Shown here: one piece after another, positions 29,403 to 38,174 of the stretch | How positions within the stretch are numbered: the first letter of the stretch is position 1 | Layout of the letters: each line of letters opens with the position of its first letter | From: Rubrivivax sp. | GTDB taxonomy: Bacteria > Pseudomonadota > Gammaproteobacteria > Burkholderiales > Burkholderiaceae_C | Assembly (NCBI GenBank): GCA_020248945.1 | Contig: JADCGQ010000050.1 | Span: forward strand, 1 to 64,000 | Direction: 5' to 3' | DNA length: 64,000 nucleotides | Translations under genes and position numbers: made by a program | The notes under the pieces: model-generated | Told to the model about the DNA's origin: nothing | Database searches by the model: none | What the model saw: the letters and a program-made list of their open reading frames with translations, nothing else

Positions 29403-29408
29403 GGAGAG
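29403..29408 (+). promoter_or_regulatory. Ribosome binding site for kdsA
   Basis: GGAGAG lies seven bases before the ATG at 29416. It supports this ATG over an in-frame start 33 bases upstream, inside kpsF. Confidence 0.6.
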
Positions 29409-29415
29409 AGTTCCG

Positions 29416-30273
29416 ATGCAGCTGTGCGGCTTCAAGGTCGGCATCGACCGACCGTTTTTCCTCATCAGCGGCCCCTGCGTCGTCGAGAGCGAGCAACTAC
29501 AGATGGACGTGGCTGGCCGGCTGAAGGAAATCACCTCCGCGCTGGGTATCCCGTTCATCTTCAAGAGCAGCTACGACAAAGCGAACCGCAGCAGCGGCGC
29601 CAGCTTCCGCGGCCCCGGCATGGAACGTGGCCTGGAGATCCTGGCCAAGGTCAAGCGCGAACTGAACGTGCCCATCCTCACCGACGTGCACGACGAGAGC
29701 CAGATCGCGCAAGTGGCCGCGGTCGTCGACGTGCTGCAGACGCCGGCCTTCCTGTGCCGGCAGACCGACTTCATCCGCGCCGTGGCGCAAAGCGGCAAGC
29801 CGGCGAACATCAAGAAAGGCCAGTTCCTCGCGCCGCACGACATGAAGAACGTCATCGACAAGGCGCGGGCTGCTGCGCGCGAGAAGGGCCTGCCCGACGA
29901 CGTGTTCATGGCCTGCGAGCGCGGTGTGAGCTTCGGCTACAACAACCTCGTCTCCGACATGCGCAGCCTAGCCATGATGCGCGAGACGGGCGCGCCGGTG
30001 GTCTTCGATGCCACCCACAGCGTGCAGCTGCCGGGCGGCCAGGGCACCAGCTCGGGCGGGCAGCGCGAGTTCGTGCCGGTTCTGTCGCGCGCGGCCATCG
30101 CCGTGGGCGTGGCGGGTGTGTTCATGGAGACGCACCCCGACCCCGCCAACGCGCTGAGCGACGGCCCGAACGCCGTGCCGCTGAAGCACATGAAGGCGCT
30201 GCTGGAGCAGCTCGTGGCGCTTGATCGCGTCGTCAAACAGCAGCCATTGCTCGAGAATGACTTCGCCTGTTGA
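29416..30273 (+). CDS. kdsA: 3-deoxy-8-phosphooctulonate synthase
   Basis: 285 residues, the usual length. It has the SGPCVVES motif near the N-terminus, [18 protein letters not shown] for phosphoenolpyruvate binding, PILTDVHDE, and [20 protein letters not shown] toward the end. It joins arabinose 5-phosphate and phosphoenolpyruvate to give Kdo 8-phosphate. Placed between kpsF and kpsE, it points to a Kdo-containing capsule linker, although Kdo is also needed for lipid A. Confidence 0.96.
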   Translation: MQLCGFKVGIDRPFFLISGPCVVESEQLQMDVAGRLKEITSALGIPFIFKSSYDKANRSSGASFRGPGMERGLEILAKVKRELNVPILTDVHDESQIAQVAAVVDVLQTPAFLCRQTDFIRAVAQSGKPANIKKGQFLAPHDMKNVIDKARAAAREKGLPDDVFMACERGVSFGYNNLVSDMRSLAMMRETGAPVVFDATHSVQLPGGQGTSSGGQREFVPVLSRAAIAVGVAGVFMETHPDPANALSDGPNAVPLKHMKALLEQLVALDRVVKQQPLLENDFAC

Positions 30274-31447
30274 GGTCGTCCCAGCTTCCCCGCCGGCGCC
30301 CCCCACGGCGGCACTGCCCACACTGCCGCAAGTGCAGGAACCCCCGCCGAAGCGGCGGTGGATCACGCGGCTGGACGCGGTGTTCTGCGTCACCGTATTG
30401 CTGCCCACTTTGCTGGCGGCGCTCTACTTCGGGGTCATCGCCTCGGACCGCTACATCTCGGAGTCGCGCTTCGTGGTCCGCAATCCGCAGCGGGCCAACC
30501 CCACGGGCCTGGGCGCGCTGCTGCAGGGGACCGTCTTCTCGCGCTCACAGGACGACACCTACTCGGTGCACGACTTCATCAAGTCGCGAGACGCGCTGCT
30601 CGAGCTCGAGGGCAAGCTCGGTATGCGATCGCGCTATGCGGACCAGACGATCGACATCTTCAACCGCTTCCCGGGGCTCGATGGCGATGCCAGTTTCGAG
30701 GCCTTCCACCGCTACTACCAGAACCACGTCCTGATCGAGTACGACACCGTGTCGTCGATCTCGACGCTCAAGGTTCGTGCCTACACCGCGCAGGACGCCC
30801 AGCGCATCAACGACCTGCTGCTGCAGATGGGCGAGCGGCTGGTCAACAACCTCAACACGCGTAGCCGCCAGGACCTGATCCAGACGGCCGAGAGCGAGGT
30901 CCGTACCGCCGAGGCCAAGGCCGCCGCCGCCGCCAAGGCCTTGTCGAGCTTCCGCTCCGGCAGATCCGTCTTCGACCCCACAGCCCAGAGTGCGCTGCAG
31001 CTGCAGACCGTGGTCAGGCTGCAGGACGAACTGATCGCCGCGGAGGCGCAGCTCGCCCAGTTGCGCCGGGTGTCGCCCGACAACCCCCAGGTGCCCTATC
31101 TGGCTACGCAGATCGCGAGCCTGAAGCGCACCATCGAGACCGAGAACGCCAAGGTGCTGGGCCAGGGGGGGTCGCTGGCGACCAAATCACCGGAGTTCGA
31201 CCGCCTGGTGCTTGAGCGGGGCTTTGCCGAGCGCCAGCTCTCGGCGGCGCTGGCCGCGCTGGACAGCGCGCGCAACGAGGCCGCCCGCAAGCAGCTGTAC
31301 CTGGAGCGATTGGTGCAGCCGAACCTGCCTGACGTGGCTGTGGAACCGCGGCGCTCCCGCGGTGTGCTGATGGTGCTCGCGATCGGGCTCGTCGTCTGGG
31401 GCGTGGCGAGCCTGGTGCTGGCCAGTGTCCGCGAGCACAGCGACTGA
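30257..31447 (+). CDS. kpsE: Capsule export inner-membrane/periplasmic adaptor (KpsE/CtrB/BexC family)
   Basis: 396 residues. A Pro-rich cytoplasmic N-terminus is followed by one membrane segment (about 40-62). A long periplasmic region has the RFVVRN motif and extended heptad-like helices, and a second membrane segment lies near 370-392. This is the polysaccharide co-polymerase type 3 layout used with KpsM/KpsT to reach the outer-membrane channel. The ATG at 30257 overlaps the 3' end of kdsA by 17 bases, consistent with coupling. Confidence 0.93.
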   Translation: MTSPVEVVPASPPAPPTAALPTLPQVQEPPPKRRWITRLDAVFCVTVLLPTLLAALYFGVIASDRYISESRFVVRNPQRANPTGLGALLQGTVFSRSQDDTYSVHDFIKSRDALLELEGKLGMRSRYADQTIDIFNRFPGLDGDASFEAFHRYYQNHVLIEYDTVSSISTLKVRAYTAQDAQRINDLLLQMGERLVNNLNTRSRQDLIQTAESEVRTAEAKAAAAAKALSSFRSGRSVFDPTAQSALQLQTVVRLQDELIAAEAQLAQLRRVSPDNPQVPYLATQIASLKRTIETENAKVLGQGGSLATKSPEFDRLVLERGFAERQLSAALAALDSARNEAARKQLYLERLVQPNLPDVAVEPRRSRGVLMVLAIGLVVWGVASLVLASVREHSD

Positions 31448-31453
31448 ACGTCT

Positions 31454-32254
31454 ATGCCTGTCGGTGTATCCGCCCCTTCGCTGCGCAACTCGCTGCGCGT
31501 CCAGGGCCGCGTCATCTGGGCGCTGCTGCTGCGCGAAGTCATCACGCGCTTCGGCCGCCGCAACCTGGGCGTGCTCTGGCTGATCGGAGAACCCATGCTG
31601 TTCACGCTGGGTGTGACGGCACTCTGGTCGGCAGCGCAGTTGAACCACGGTTCTGGCATTCCGATCGTGGCTTTCGCCATCACCGGCTACTCCTCGGTGT
31701 TGATGTGGCGTAACGCGGTGAGCCACTGTACGCACGCCATCCAGTCGAACCTGAACCTGCTCTACCACCGCAACGTGCAGCCCATCGATGTCTTCGCAGC
31801 CCGCATCTGGCTGGAGGTGATTGGCGCGTCGGCCTCGTTCCTAGTGCTGGCCGTGTTCTTCACCGCTATCGAGATGATGCAGCCGCCCGTGGACGCCCTG
31901 CTGGTCGTCGGCGGCTGGCTGATGCTGGCCTGGTTCGGCGGCGCGCTTGCTCTGCTGGTGGGGGCCGCCGCGACCTTCAGCGAGCTCGTCAAGCGCCTGT
32001 GGTCCCCGATGTCCTACCTGTTGTTCCCGCTGTCCGGGGCAGCGTTCATGGTCGACTGGCTCTCGCCGGCTGCGCGCGACATCGTGCTGCTGCTGCCCAT
32101 GGTGCATGGCGTGGAGATGCTGCGCGAAGGCTATTTCGGCAACGTCGTGCCCACGCACTACGACATCGGATACATGGCGGTCTGCAATCTGGTGCTGCTG
32201 TTCTTCGGGCTGGTCTTGACGACGATGGCATCCCGGCGCGTGGAGGCCGAGTGA
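31454..32254 (+). CDS. kpsM: Capsule ABC exporter permease (KpsM/CtrC/BexB family)
   Basis: 266 residues with about six membrane segments and the ABC-2 permease layout. The N-terminal cytoplasmic helix REVITRFGRRNLGVLW is the family signature, and the C-terminal PMVHGVEMLREGYFG loop is typical of KpsM. It forms the channel for the finished capsule chain together with KpsT. It starts six bases after kpsE, and its stop overlaps the kpsT GTG. Confidence 0.95.
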   Translation: MPVGVSAPSLRNSLRVQGRVIWALLLREVITRFGRRNLGVLWLIGEPMLFTLGVTALWSAAQLNHGSGIPIVAFAITGYSSVLMWRNAVSHCTHAIQSNLNLLYHRNVQPIDVFAARIWLEVIGASASFLVLAVFFTAIEMMQPPVDALLVVGGWLMLAWFGGALALLVGAAATFSELVKRLWSPMSYLLFPLSGAAFMVDWLSPAARDIVLLLPMVHGVEMLREGYFGNVVPTHYDIGYMAVCNLVLLFFGLVLTTMASRRVEAE

Positions 32255-32904
32255 TCGAGATCCTCGACGTCTGCAAGGATTACCAGACGCGGCAGGGGCG
32301 TCGGCGTGTCCTTGACCACGTCAACCTCAGGCTCGAGCGGGGCCGCAACGTCGGAATCCTCGGCCGCAACGGCGCGGGCAAGTCCACGCTGATCCGCCTG
32401 CTCAGCGGTGCCGAGCGCCCGAGCGAGGGCCGCATAGTCCGCGGCATGAGCGTGTCCTGGCCACTGGCCTTTGGCGGCGCATTCCAGGGGCATCTCACCG
32501 GCATGGACAACCTGAAGTTCATCTGCCGTGTGTACAACGTCGACCATCGGCCGCTCGTTCCGTTCGTCGAGGAGTTCACCGAGCTTGGTGTGTATCTGCG
32601 CGAGCCGGTGTCCCACTATTCGACGGGCATGCTGACGCGGTTGGCCTTCGCCTTGTCGATGGCCATCGAGTTCGACTGCTTCCTGATCGACGAAGCCATG
32701 GTCGTCGGCGATGCCCGTTTCCATGAACGCTGCCACATCGAACTCTTCAAGAAGCGGCGCGATCGGGCCTTCATCCTCGTCTCGCATGACGCCGACGTGA
32801 TCCGCAAGTACTGCAAGTCGGCCTGCGTGCTGCACGAGGGCAAGCTGTACCACTTCCCGAGCGTGAAGGCCGCCTATGGGTTCTATGGTGGGCTGCCCGC
32901 ATGA
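32251..32904 (+). CDS. kpsT: Capsule ABC exporter ATPase (KpsT/CtrD/BexA family)
   Basis: 217 residues from a GTG overlapping kpsM. Walker A is GRNGAGKST at 38-46. The ABC signature is the KpsT-type variant HYSTGMLTRLAFAL rather than LSGGQ. Walker B is DCFLIDEAM, and the switch histidine is in LVSHD. It powers export of the capsule chain. Its stop overlaps the next ATG. Confidence 0.95.
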   Translation: MIEILDVCKDYQTRQGRRRVLDHVNLRLERGRNVGILGRNGAGKSTLIRLLSGAERPSEGRIVRGMSVSWPLAFGGAFQGHLTGMDNLKFICRVYNVDHRPLVPFVEEFTELGVYLREPVSHYSTGMLTRLAFALSMAIEFDCFLIDEAMVVGDARFHERCHIELFKKRRDRAFILVSHDADVIRKYCKSACVLHEGKLYHFPSVKAAYGFYGGLPA

Positions 32905-34409
32905 GTGCAGCACCCGGCCAGAACCTGCGGGTGTTGCTGGAGATGCGGCCAGCCCTCGACGGCCACAGCGGCATCCCGCAGGAAACGCGCTTACTGTTCC
33001 GCGGGCTCAGCGGTCTGGAGGGCATTGAGGTCATCGGCCTGCTCCAGAGCGGCAACCTCGTGCTCGAGAAGGGCCTGCCGCTGCGCAACGGCCGCCTCGA
33101 TGAAGGCGGGATCGAGTCAAAGGACCGAGTCGATCGCCTGTCCCGTGTCGTGGTGTCGCTGCAGCAGGGGGCCGCATCGCACCGGCTTGAGCATTGGCGC
33201 AAGCGGATGCTGAAGTGGCTCGGCCCGGCGAGCTCGGTGATCCGGTCCGCCCTGGGGGGAAGCGAAACGCTGACGGCTTTCCTGCCTGCGAGCTTCGAGG
33301 ACTTCGTCTGGCGAGGCCTGTTCGCCAAGTCGCTGCCGCCGGAGGATTTCGCGATCGTCATGCGAGGCGAGTTCCGCGTCATGCGTTGGCCCTGGTCCGT
33401 CGTCAATGCGATCGGTGTCGCCAGCGGCTACCTCGGCCATTCGCTGTACCCGCGGCTCGACACCAGCGGCCATGACGTGCTGCTCGTTGAGACCCCGTAC
33501 CCCGGCCGGCCTTCCGGGCGCACCCGTCTGGTTGTGCGCTACCACGACGCCATTCCGCTGCTGATGCCACACACGGTCAAGCACCGGGGCTACCACCGCA
33601 CCATGCACCTGCAGGCACTGCGTCGCAACGCCGCTGACGGTGCCTGGTTCGCTTGCGTGTCCGAGGCAACGCGCCAGGACCTGCTGTCTGTGCTGCCGGC
33701 CGTCGAACCGCGCACCATCACGATCCCGAACATGATCTCGCACCACTTCCACGGTGCCGAGGAGCCGGCGGACCGGATCGCCGAGATCATCTGGAGCCGC
33801 AGGAACCGGCATGCTCCTCATGACGGCGGGGCGGAGCTGGTTTCTGTGCCCGGTTCCACCGTGCGCTACCTGCTGATGGTCTCGACGATCGAGCCCCGCA
33901 AGAACCACGCTGCCCTGCTGGACGCCTGGGAGCTGATCCGATCCGCAGGCCACGCCGACTTGCAGCTGGTCTGCGTGGGCGCGCTGGGCTGGGATCACGA
34001 CACGATCCTCGAGCGCTTCCGGCCGTGGCTGCGCCGCGGTGGCCTGCATCTGCTGCAGGATGTGCCCGCGGCCGACCTGCGGCTGCTGTATCGGCATGCC
34101 TTGGTGACCGTCAGCCCGAGCTTCGGCGAGGGCTTCGATTTCAGCGGCGTCGAGGCCATGCGCTCCGGCGGCATCGTGGCTGCGTCCGACATCCGTGTGC
34201 ATCGTGAGGTGTACGACGACGCTGCGGAATACTTCAGCCCCTACGCCGTGGCCGATATGGCGTCGGTCATCGGCAGCCTGATCAGCCCGGACGCCGCGCC
34301 GCGCCGCGCCGCGCTCAAGGCGCGTGGCGCCGAGGTGGCCGCCCGGTATCTGCCCGAGCGCATACTGCCCCGTTGGCGCGAGTTCCTGGAACAACTCCCG
34401 CCCCGCTGA
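32901..34409 (+). CDS. Large family 4 glycosyltransferase
   Basis: 502 residues, about 130 longer than a standard GT4. The first part contains an unusual charged insert (about residues 65-150) not typical of the fold. The donor domain is clear: LMVSTIEPRKNHAALLDAW, then the E-x7-E motif in SFGEGFDFSGVEAMRSGG. In related proteins this motif type is linked to mannosyl or rhamnosyl transfer. It lies directly after kpsT, so it probably builds the capsule chain. Confidence 0.88.
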   Translation: MSAAPGQNLRVLLEMRPALDGHSGIPQETRLLFRGLSGLEGIEVIGLLQSGNLVLEKGLPLRNGRLDEGGIESKDRVDRLSRVVVSLQQGAASHRLEHWRKRMLKWLGPASSVIRSALGGSETLTAFLPASFEDFVWRGLFAKSLPPEDFAIVMRGEFRVMRWPWSVVNAIGVASGYLGHSLYPRLDTSGHDVLLVETPYPGRPSGRTRLVVRYHDAIPLLMPHTVKHRGYHRTMHLQALRRNAADGAWFACVSEATRQDLLSVLPAVEPRTITIPNMISHHFHGAEEPADRIAEIIWSRRNRHAPHDGGAELVSVPGSTVRYLLMVSTIEPRKNHAALLDAWELIRSAGHADLQLVCVGALGWDHDTILERFRPWLRRGGLHLLQDVPAADLRLLYRHALVTVSPSFGEGFDFSGVEAMRSGGIVAASDIRVHREVYDDAAEYFSPYAVADMASVIGSLISPDAAPRRAALKARGAEVAARYLPERILPRWREFLEQLPPR

Positions 34410-34421
34410 GCCTCGTGCTCG

Positions 34422-34427
34422 AAAGGA
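34422..34427 (+). promoter_or_regulatory. Ribosome binding site for the methyltransferase at 34432
   Basis: AAAGGA lies four bases before the ATG at 34432. The spacing is slightly short, but it supports that ATG against in-frame starts inside the previous gene. Confidence 0.5.
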
Positions 34428-34431
34428 CCCC

Positions 34432-35532
34432 ATGCACCTTCACGATCTTTTGGAGAACGGAAACCGCCGGGTTTCGATCTCCGGCGGCGTGGCGGCTGCG
34501 CGCATGACGATCGACGGCAACCTGGTGATGGGGGCGGAACTGGACGCGGGCGGACTGCGGCGGATCGTCGTCCGCGGCGCGTCGGATCTCTGCGAGTTCT
34601 CTGGCTCAGACGATGCCGGCTTCGGCGCGTTGCTGGAGTCGCGCGATGTCAACGCCTCTCGCGAGGTCACGGTCGCGTTCGAGTCGGCCCACGGTCGTGC
34701 GGCCCGCACGACCACGGCCCGGTCGGGCTTCTACACCCGGCTGCAGCTGCCCAGCATGCTGGACCTGCCCGATCCCTTTGCACCCGCAGATCTGGTCATC
34801 GAGTGCGACCCTGGCCCGGACGCCCTCTTCATCGGGACCAGCGGCCGCACGCCCCGGGACGCGCTGTACCGCCTGGCCAAGGGCTTCGGGGTCGAGATCG
34901 GGCCCGGCCCGCGGCCGCAGATCCACAGCAAGGGCGGCACCCGCGTGCTGTATGTCGAGGAGAAGAGCGCAGAGCAGTGGGCCACCCTGTACCGCCCGGA
35001 CGCCGGAGCGGACGCCTGGACGCAACCGGGCTACATCATCGGCCAGGCGCACGCGCTGCCCGTCGAAGACGGCACGCTGGACTTCATCTTCTCGAGTCAT
35101 GTCCTCGAGCACCTCTACAACCCGCTCGGTCACTTCGACCACTGGCGCAGAAAGCTCAAGCCGGGTGGGCTGGTGCTTGGGGTGGTGCCCGCCGCCGACG
35201 GCACCAAGGACTTCATCCGCCCGCCCACCTCGCTGCTGGACCTGCTGGCGGAGCATCGGGCCGGCGGGTTCGCCGTTCCGATATCCTCTTACGAAAAGTG
35301 GGTAAGGGAGCTGCAACCGCACCATCCCGATCCGGCAGGGCAAGCGCGCAGGCAGTTCGAAGAGAAGATTTCCATCCATGTGCACGTCTACGACCACGTG
35401 ACCATCACCAACATGCTTCGTCACTGCGTGCAGGCCCACGGCTACGCGGCCCATCGGCTTCTGTACCGGCGCAATGCGAAGGACTTTGCCTTCGTGCTGA
35501 AGGCCGACGGCGCGCGCAAGGGTGCGACGTGA
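34432..35532 (+). CDS. SAM-dependent methyltransferase with unusual N-terminal beta domain
   Basis: 366 residues. The first ~100 residues are short strands without a recognised motif. The methyltransferase part has the variant motif I FGVEIGPGPRPQ, then LDFIFSSHVLEHLYNP and KPGGLVLGVVP. This is the same family style as the gene at 15855. The C-terminal HVHVYDHVTITNM segment is typical of this group in polysaccharide loci. Its stop overlaps the SGNH gene start. Confidence 0.82.
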   Translation: MHLHDLLENGNRRVSISGGVAAARMTIDGNLVMGAELDAGGLRRIVVRGASDLCEFSGSDDAGFGALLESRDVNASREVTVAFESAHGRAARTTTARSGFYTRLQLPSMLDLPDPFAPADLVIECDPGPDALFIGTSGRTPRDALYRLAKGFGVEIGPGPRPQIHSKGGTRVLYVEEKSAEQWATLYRPDAGADAWTQPGYIIGQAHALPVEDGTLDFIFSSHVLEHLYNPLGHFDHWRRKLKPGGLVLGVVPAADGTKDFIRPPTSLLDLLAEHRAGGFAVPISSYEKWVRELQPHHPDPAGQARRQFEEKISIHVHVYDHVTITNMLRHCVQAHGYAAHRLLYRRNAKDFAFVLKADGARKGAT

Positions 35533-36269
35533 GCCGGCGCCGCGTGCTCGTCATCGGCAACAGCCACACGCGGGCCCTGGCAGATGCGAGGTCCGCAGAG
35601 CCGGGCGGTGCGGTGGGCGAAGTCGACATCGAGGTGTTCTGGCTGCAGAGCCGCAAGTCAGAAGACCGCGTGGTCGGCGACCTGCCCTACGAGGAGGCCT
35701 GCGAACGTGTCGCAGGACTTGCCTCCGCGGACCTGTTCGTGCTGTCGATCTTCGGCGCCTTCCACAACATCTACGGCCTGCTCCGACACCAGCAGCCCTT
35801 CTGGCTGGCACCCGAGAGCGGGGCTGCGCCCGAAGACGTGCCGCAGGGCAGCGAGCTGATGCCACGTCGTGTCGCCGAGGCCTGGTTCCGCGCAGCCAGC
35901 CTGGGCAATCGACGGGTCGATGGCCTGCTCAAGCGCTGCTCGGCGAGGCGCTGCCATCTGATGACGCCGCCGCCGAAGGGCGACAACGCGTACATCGCGG
36001 AGCGGACGAAGAAGTACCGGGAGCGCGTGCTGGACGACCACTCGATCTCCGACCCCGTGCAGCGCCTTCGCCTGTGGTCCGTCGAGCGTCGCGCGCTGGC
36101 CGAAGCCCTGCGCCCTGCGGGAGTCGATCTGGTCGATCCCCCCGATGCCGCGATCGACGCACGGGGGTTCCTCCGGCGCGAGCACTACGGCAGCGATGCC
36201 ACGCACGCCAATGCGGCCTATGGCCGACTGGTCCTCGAGCAGCTTTCGACCCTGGCGCGGGGCGCCTGA
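35529..36269 (+). CDS. SGNH-hydrolase-like protein
   Basis: 246 residues from a GTG start. The N-terminus has VLVIGNSHTRAL, a GDSH/GNSH-type block I with a candidate nucleophile serine at about residue 11. The C-terminal YGSDATHAN supplies an Asp-x2-His pair as in SGNH esterases. Such enzymes add or remove acyl groups on polysaccharides. There is no signal peptide, so a cytoplasmic role on the nascent chain is more likely. The GSCFA gene follows 13 bases later. Confidence 0.72.
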   Translation: MSRRRVLVIGNSHTRALADARSAEPGGAVGEVDIEVFWLQSRKSEDRVVGDLPYEEACERVAGLASADLFVLSIFGAFHNIYGLLRHQQPFWLAPESGAAPEDVPQGSELMPRRVAEAWFRAASLGNRRVDGLLKRCSARRCHLMTPPPKGDNAYIAERTKKYRERVLDDHSISDPVQRLRLWSVERRALAEALRPAGVDLVDPPDAAIDARGFLRREHYGSDATHANAAYGRLVLEQLSTLARGA

Positions 36270-36282
36270 ACGCCGCCCACCG

Positions 36283-37374
36283 ATGAAGAAACATCCCTAC
36301 CGCTCGCTGCCCGACCAGGCCTTCTGGCGGCGTTCGATCGCTGAATGTCCGCCTGAAGCCGTCGACCCGGTCGGCAGCTTCGAGCTCAGGATCACGCCCG
36401 CCTCGCGCGTGGCCACCGCGGGCAGCTGCTTCGCCCAGCACATCGCGCGGCACCTCGCGCTCAGCGGCTTCTGCTACCACGTGGCCGAGCCCGGGCACCC
36501 GCTGCTGCCCGACGATGTCCGTAAGGAGCAGCAGTACGGCACGTTCTCGGCGCGCTACGGCAACATCTACACGGCCCGGCAGCTGCGCCAGTTGCTGGAC
36601 CGTGCGCTCGGGCGCTTCGTGCCCGTCGAGGACGCCTGGATTGAAGCGGCGGACAAGGTGCTCGATCCCTTCCGCCCCAACGTGCAGCCGGGTGGCTTCG
36701 TCTCCGTTGCCGAGATGCGGGCCGACCGCGCACAGCACCTGGCGGCGGTGCGCCGCATGTTCGAGACCCTGGACGTCTTTGTGTTCACGCTCGGCCTGAC
36801 CGAGTGCTGGGCCTCCCGCGAGGACGGCGCGGTGTTCCCGGTGTGCCCGGGGGTCGAGGGCGGCATGTTCGACCCCGAACGCCATGTCTTCCTCAACCAG
36901 AGCGTGGCCGAGGTCATCGAGGACATCGACTACGTGTATGCCGAGGTGCGGCGCATCAACCCGGCGGCACAATTCATCCTCACGGTCTCGCCCGTGCCGC
37001 TCGTGGCCACGGCCGCCCCGGGACAGCACGTTCTGGCGGCCACCACCTACTCCAAGTCGGTGTTGCGCGTGGCTGCCGAGACCCTGTGCCGCGCCCATGC
37101 CGCCATCCACTACTTCCCGTCCTACGAGATCATCACCGGCAGCTTCAACCGCGGCCGCTACTTCGCGGCGGATCTGCGCAGCGTGACGGAGGAGGGGGTT
37201 GCACACGTGATGCGGCTCTTCCTGGCCCACGCCGGCGACTCGAAGGGCGGGCTCGATGTGTCAGGCACTGCGGCTCGACAGGCCGCTGCGACCGACTTCG
37301 AGCGGCTCGGTCAGGCGCTGGTGGAAGTGGAGTGCGACGAGCTGGCGCTGGACCGTCCAGCGCCGAAACAGTGA
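36283..37374 (+). CDS. GSCFA domain protein
   Basis: 363 residues. The family signature lies in TAGSCFAQHIARHL near residues 46-59. Later conserved segments are TLGLTECWASREDG and LTVSPVPLVATA. GSCFA proteins are a branch of the SGNH/GDSL-like fold, often found in polysaccharide loci, with an acyl-transfer or hydrolysis role expected but not proven. It follows the SGNH gene, and together they suggest acyl decoration of the capsule. Confidence 0.86.
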   Translation: MKKHPYRSLPDQAFWRRSIAECPPEAVDPVGSFELRITPASRVATAGSCFAQHIARHLALSGFCYHVAEPGHPLLPDDVRKEQQYGTFSARYGNIYTARQLRQLLDRALGRFVPVEDAWIEAADKVLDPFRPNVQPGGFVSVAEMRADRAQHLAAVRRMFETLDVFVFTLGLTECWASREDGAVFPVCPGVEGGMFDPERHVFLNQSVAEVIEDIDYVYAEVRRINPAAQFILTVSPVPLVATAAPGQHVLAATTYSKSVLRVAAETLCRAHAAIHYFPSYEIITGSFNRGRYFAADLRSVTEEGVAHVMRLFLAHAGDSKGGLDVSGTAARQAAATDFERLGQALVEVECDELALDRPAPKQ

Positions 37375-37398
37375 CGTTTACCCATACAGCCCGACACG

Positions 37399-38121
37399 AT
37401 GGATGCAAGCCTTGATCTGGACCTCGTTGAAGTTGGCGGGTTCTTCCTGCGCCGACAGGACGAGCATTTCGTCGCCCTCGGCGGCGCCCTCGGCCAGTAC
37501 CAGCAGAAGGTGCGCAGCGCGGCGTATCGATATGTCGAACGCTGGACCACGGCCATCGATGTCGGTGGTCACGTGGGCATCTTCTCGCGTGACTTCGCCA
37601 GCCGGTTCGAGACGGTCCATGCGTTCGAGCCCATGCCCTACAACCGCGCCTGCCTGGAACGGAACGCCGCACCCAACACCGTGATCCACCCCTGTGGGCT
37701 CGGCGACAGGCCCGGCGTGGCCGAGATGCGCTACGTCTGGAAGAACTCCGGCGGCTCCGAGGTCGTCGACCCCGACCACATCGCCGGCGCCTCGTCGGCG
37801 CCGGTCGCTGCGGAAGGCAAGCGAATCCTGGCCGAGATCCGGACCCTCGACTCCTTCGGAATCGAGAACGTCGGCCTCATCAAGATCGACGTGCAGGGCA
37901 TGGAAGAGCACGTCCTCAAGGGTGCTCGCGAGACGCTCCTGCGCTGGCAGCCGGTCGTCATCCTGGAGGAGAAGGTCGTGAAGACGCGGCCCCAGGACAC
38001 CCGGGCCATCGAGGCCGCAGCCGCCGTGATCCGCTCCCTGGGCTACGAGCGCGCGGAGACCGTGGGCCAGGACTCGATCTATGTCGTCGCCAAGGGCGCG
38101 CAGCCTCGGACCCTCGATTGA
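37399..38121 (+). CDS. FkbM family methyltransferase
   Basis: 240 residues. Motif I is AIDVGGHVGIFS, the acidic SAM contact is in HAFEPMP, and the FkbM hallmark LIKIDVQGMEEHVLKGA is intact. It is expected to O-methylate a sugar hydroxyl of the chain. It should be compared with the degenerate FkbM-like domain at 51781, where the corresponding Asp is Asn. Confidence 0.92.
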   Translation: MDASLDLDLVEVGGFFLRRQDEHFVALGGALGQYQQKVRSAAYRYVERWTTAIDVGGHVGIFSRDFASRFETVHAFEPMPYNRACLERNAAPNTVIHPCGLGDRPGVAEMRYVWKNSGGSEVVDPDHIAGASSAPVAAEGKRILAEIRTLDSFGIENVGLIKIDVQGMEEHVLKGARETLLRWQPVVILEEKVVKTRPQDTRAIEAAAAVIRSLGYERAETVGQDSIYVVAKGAQPRTLD

Positions 38122-38174
38122 GGTCCCGGGAGGAGCCACCAGGTCCCGTCCATCGAGAGAGAACCCCGACAACA

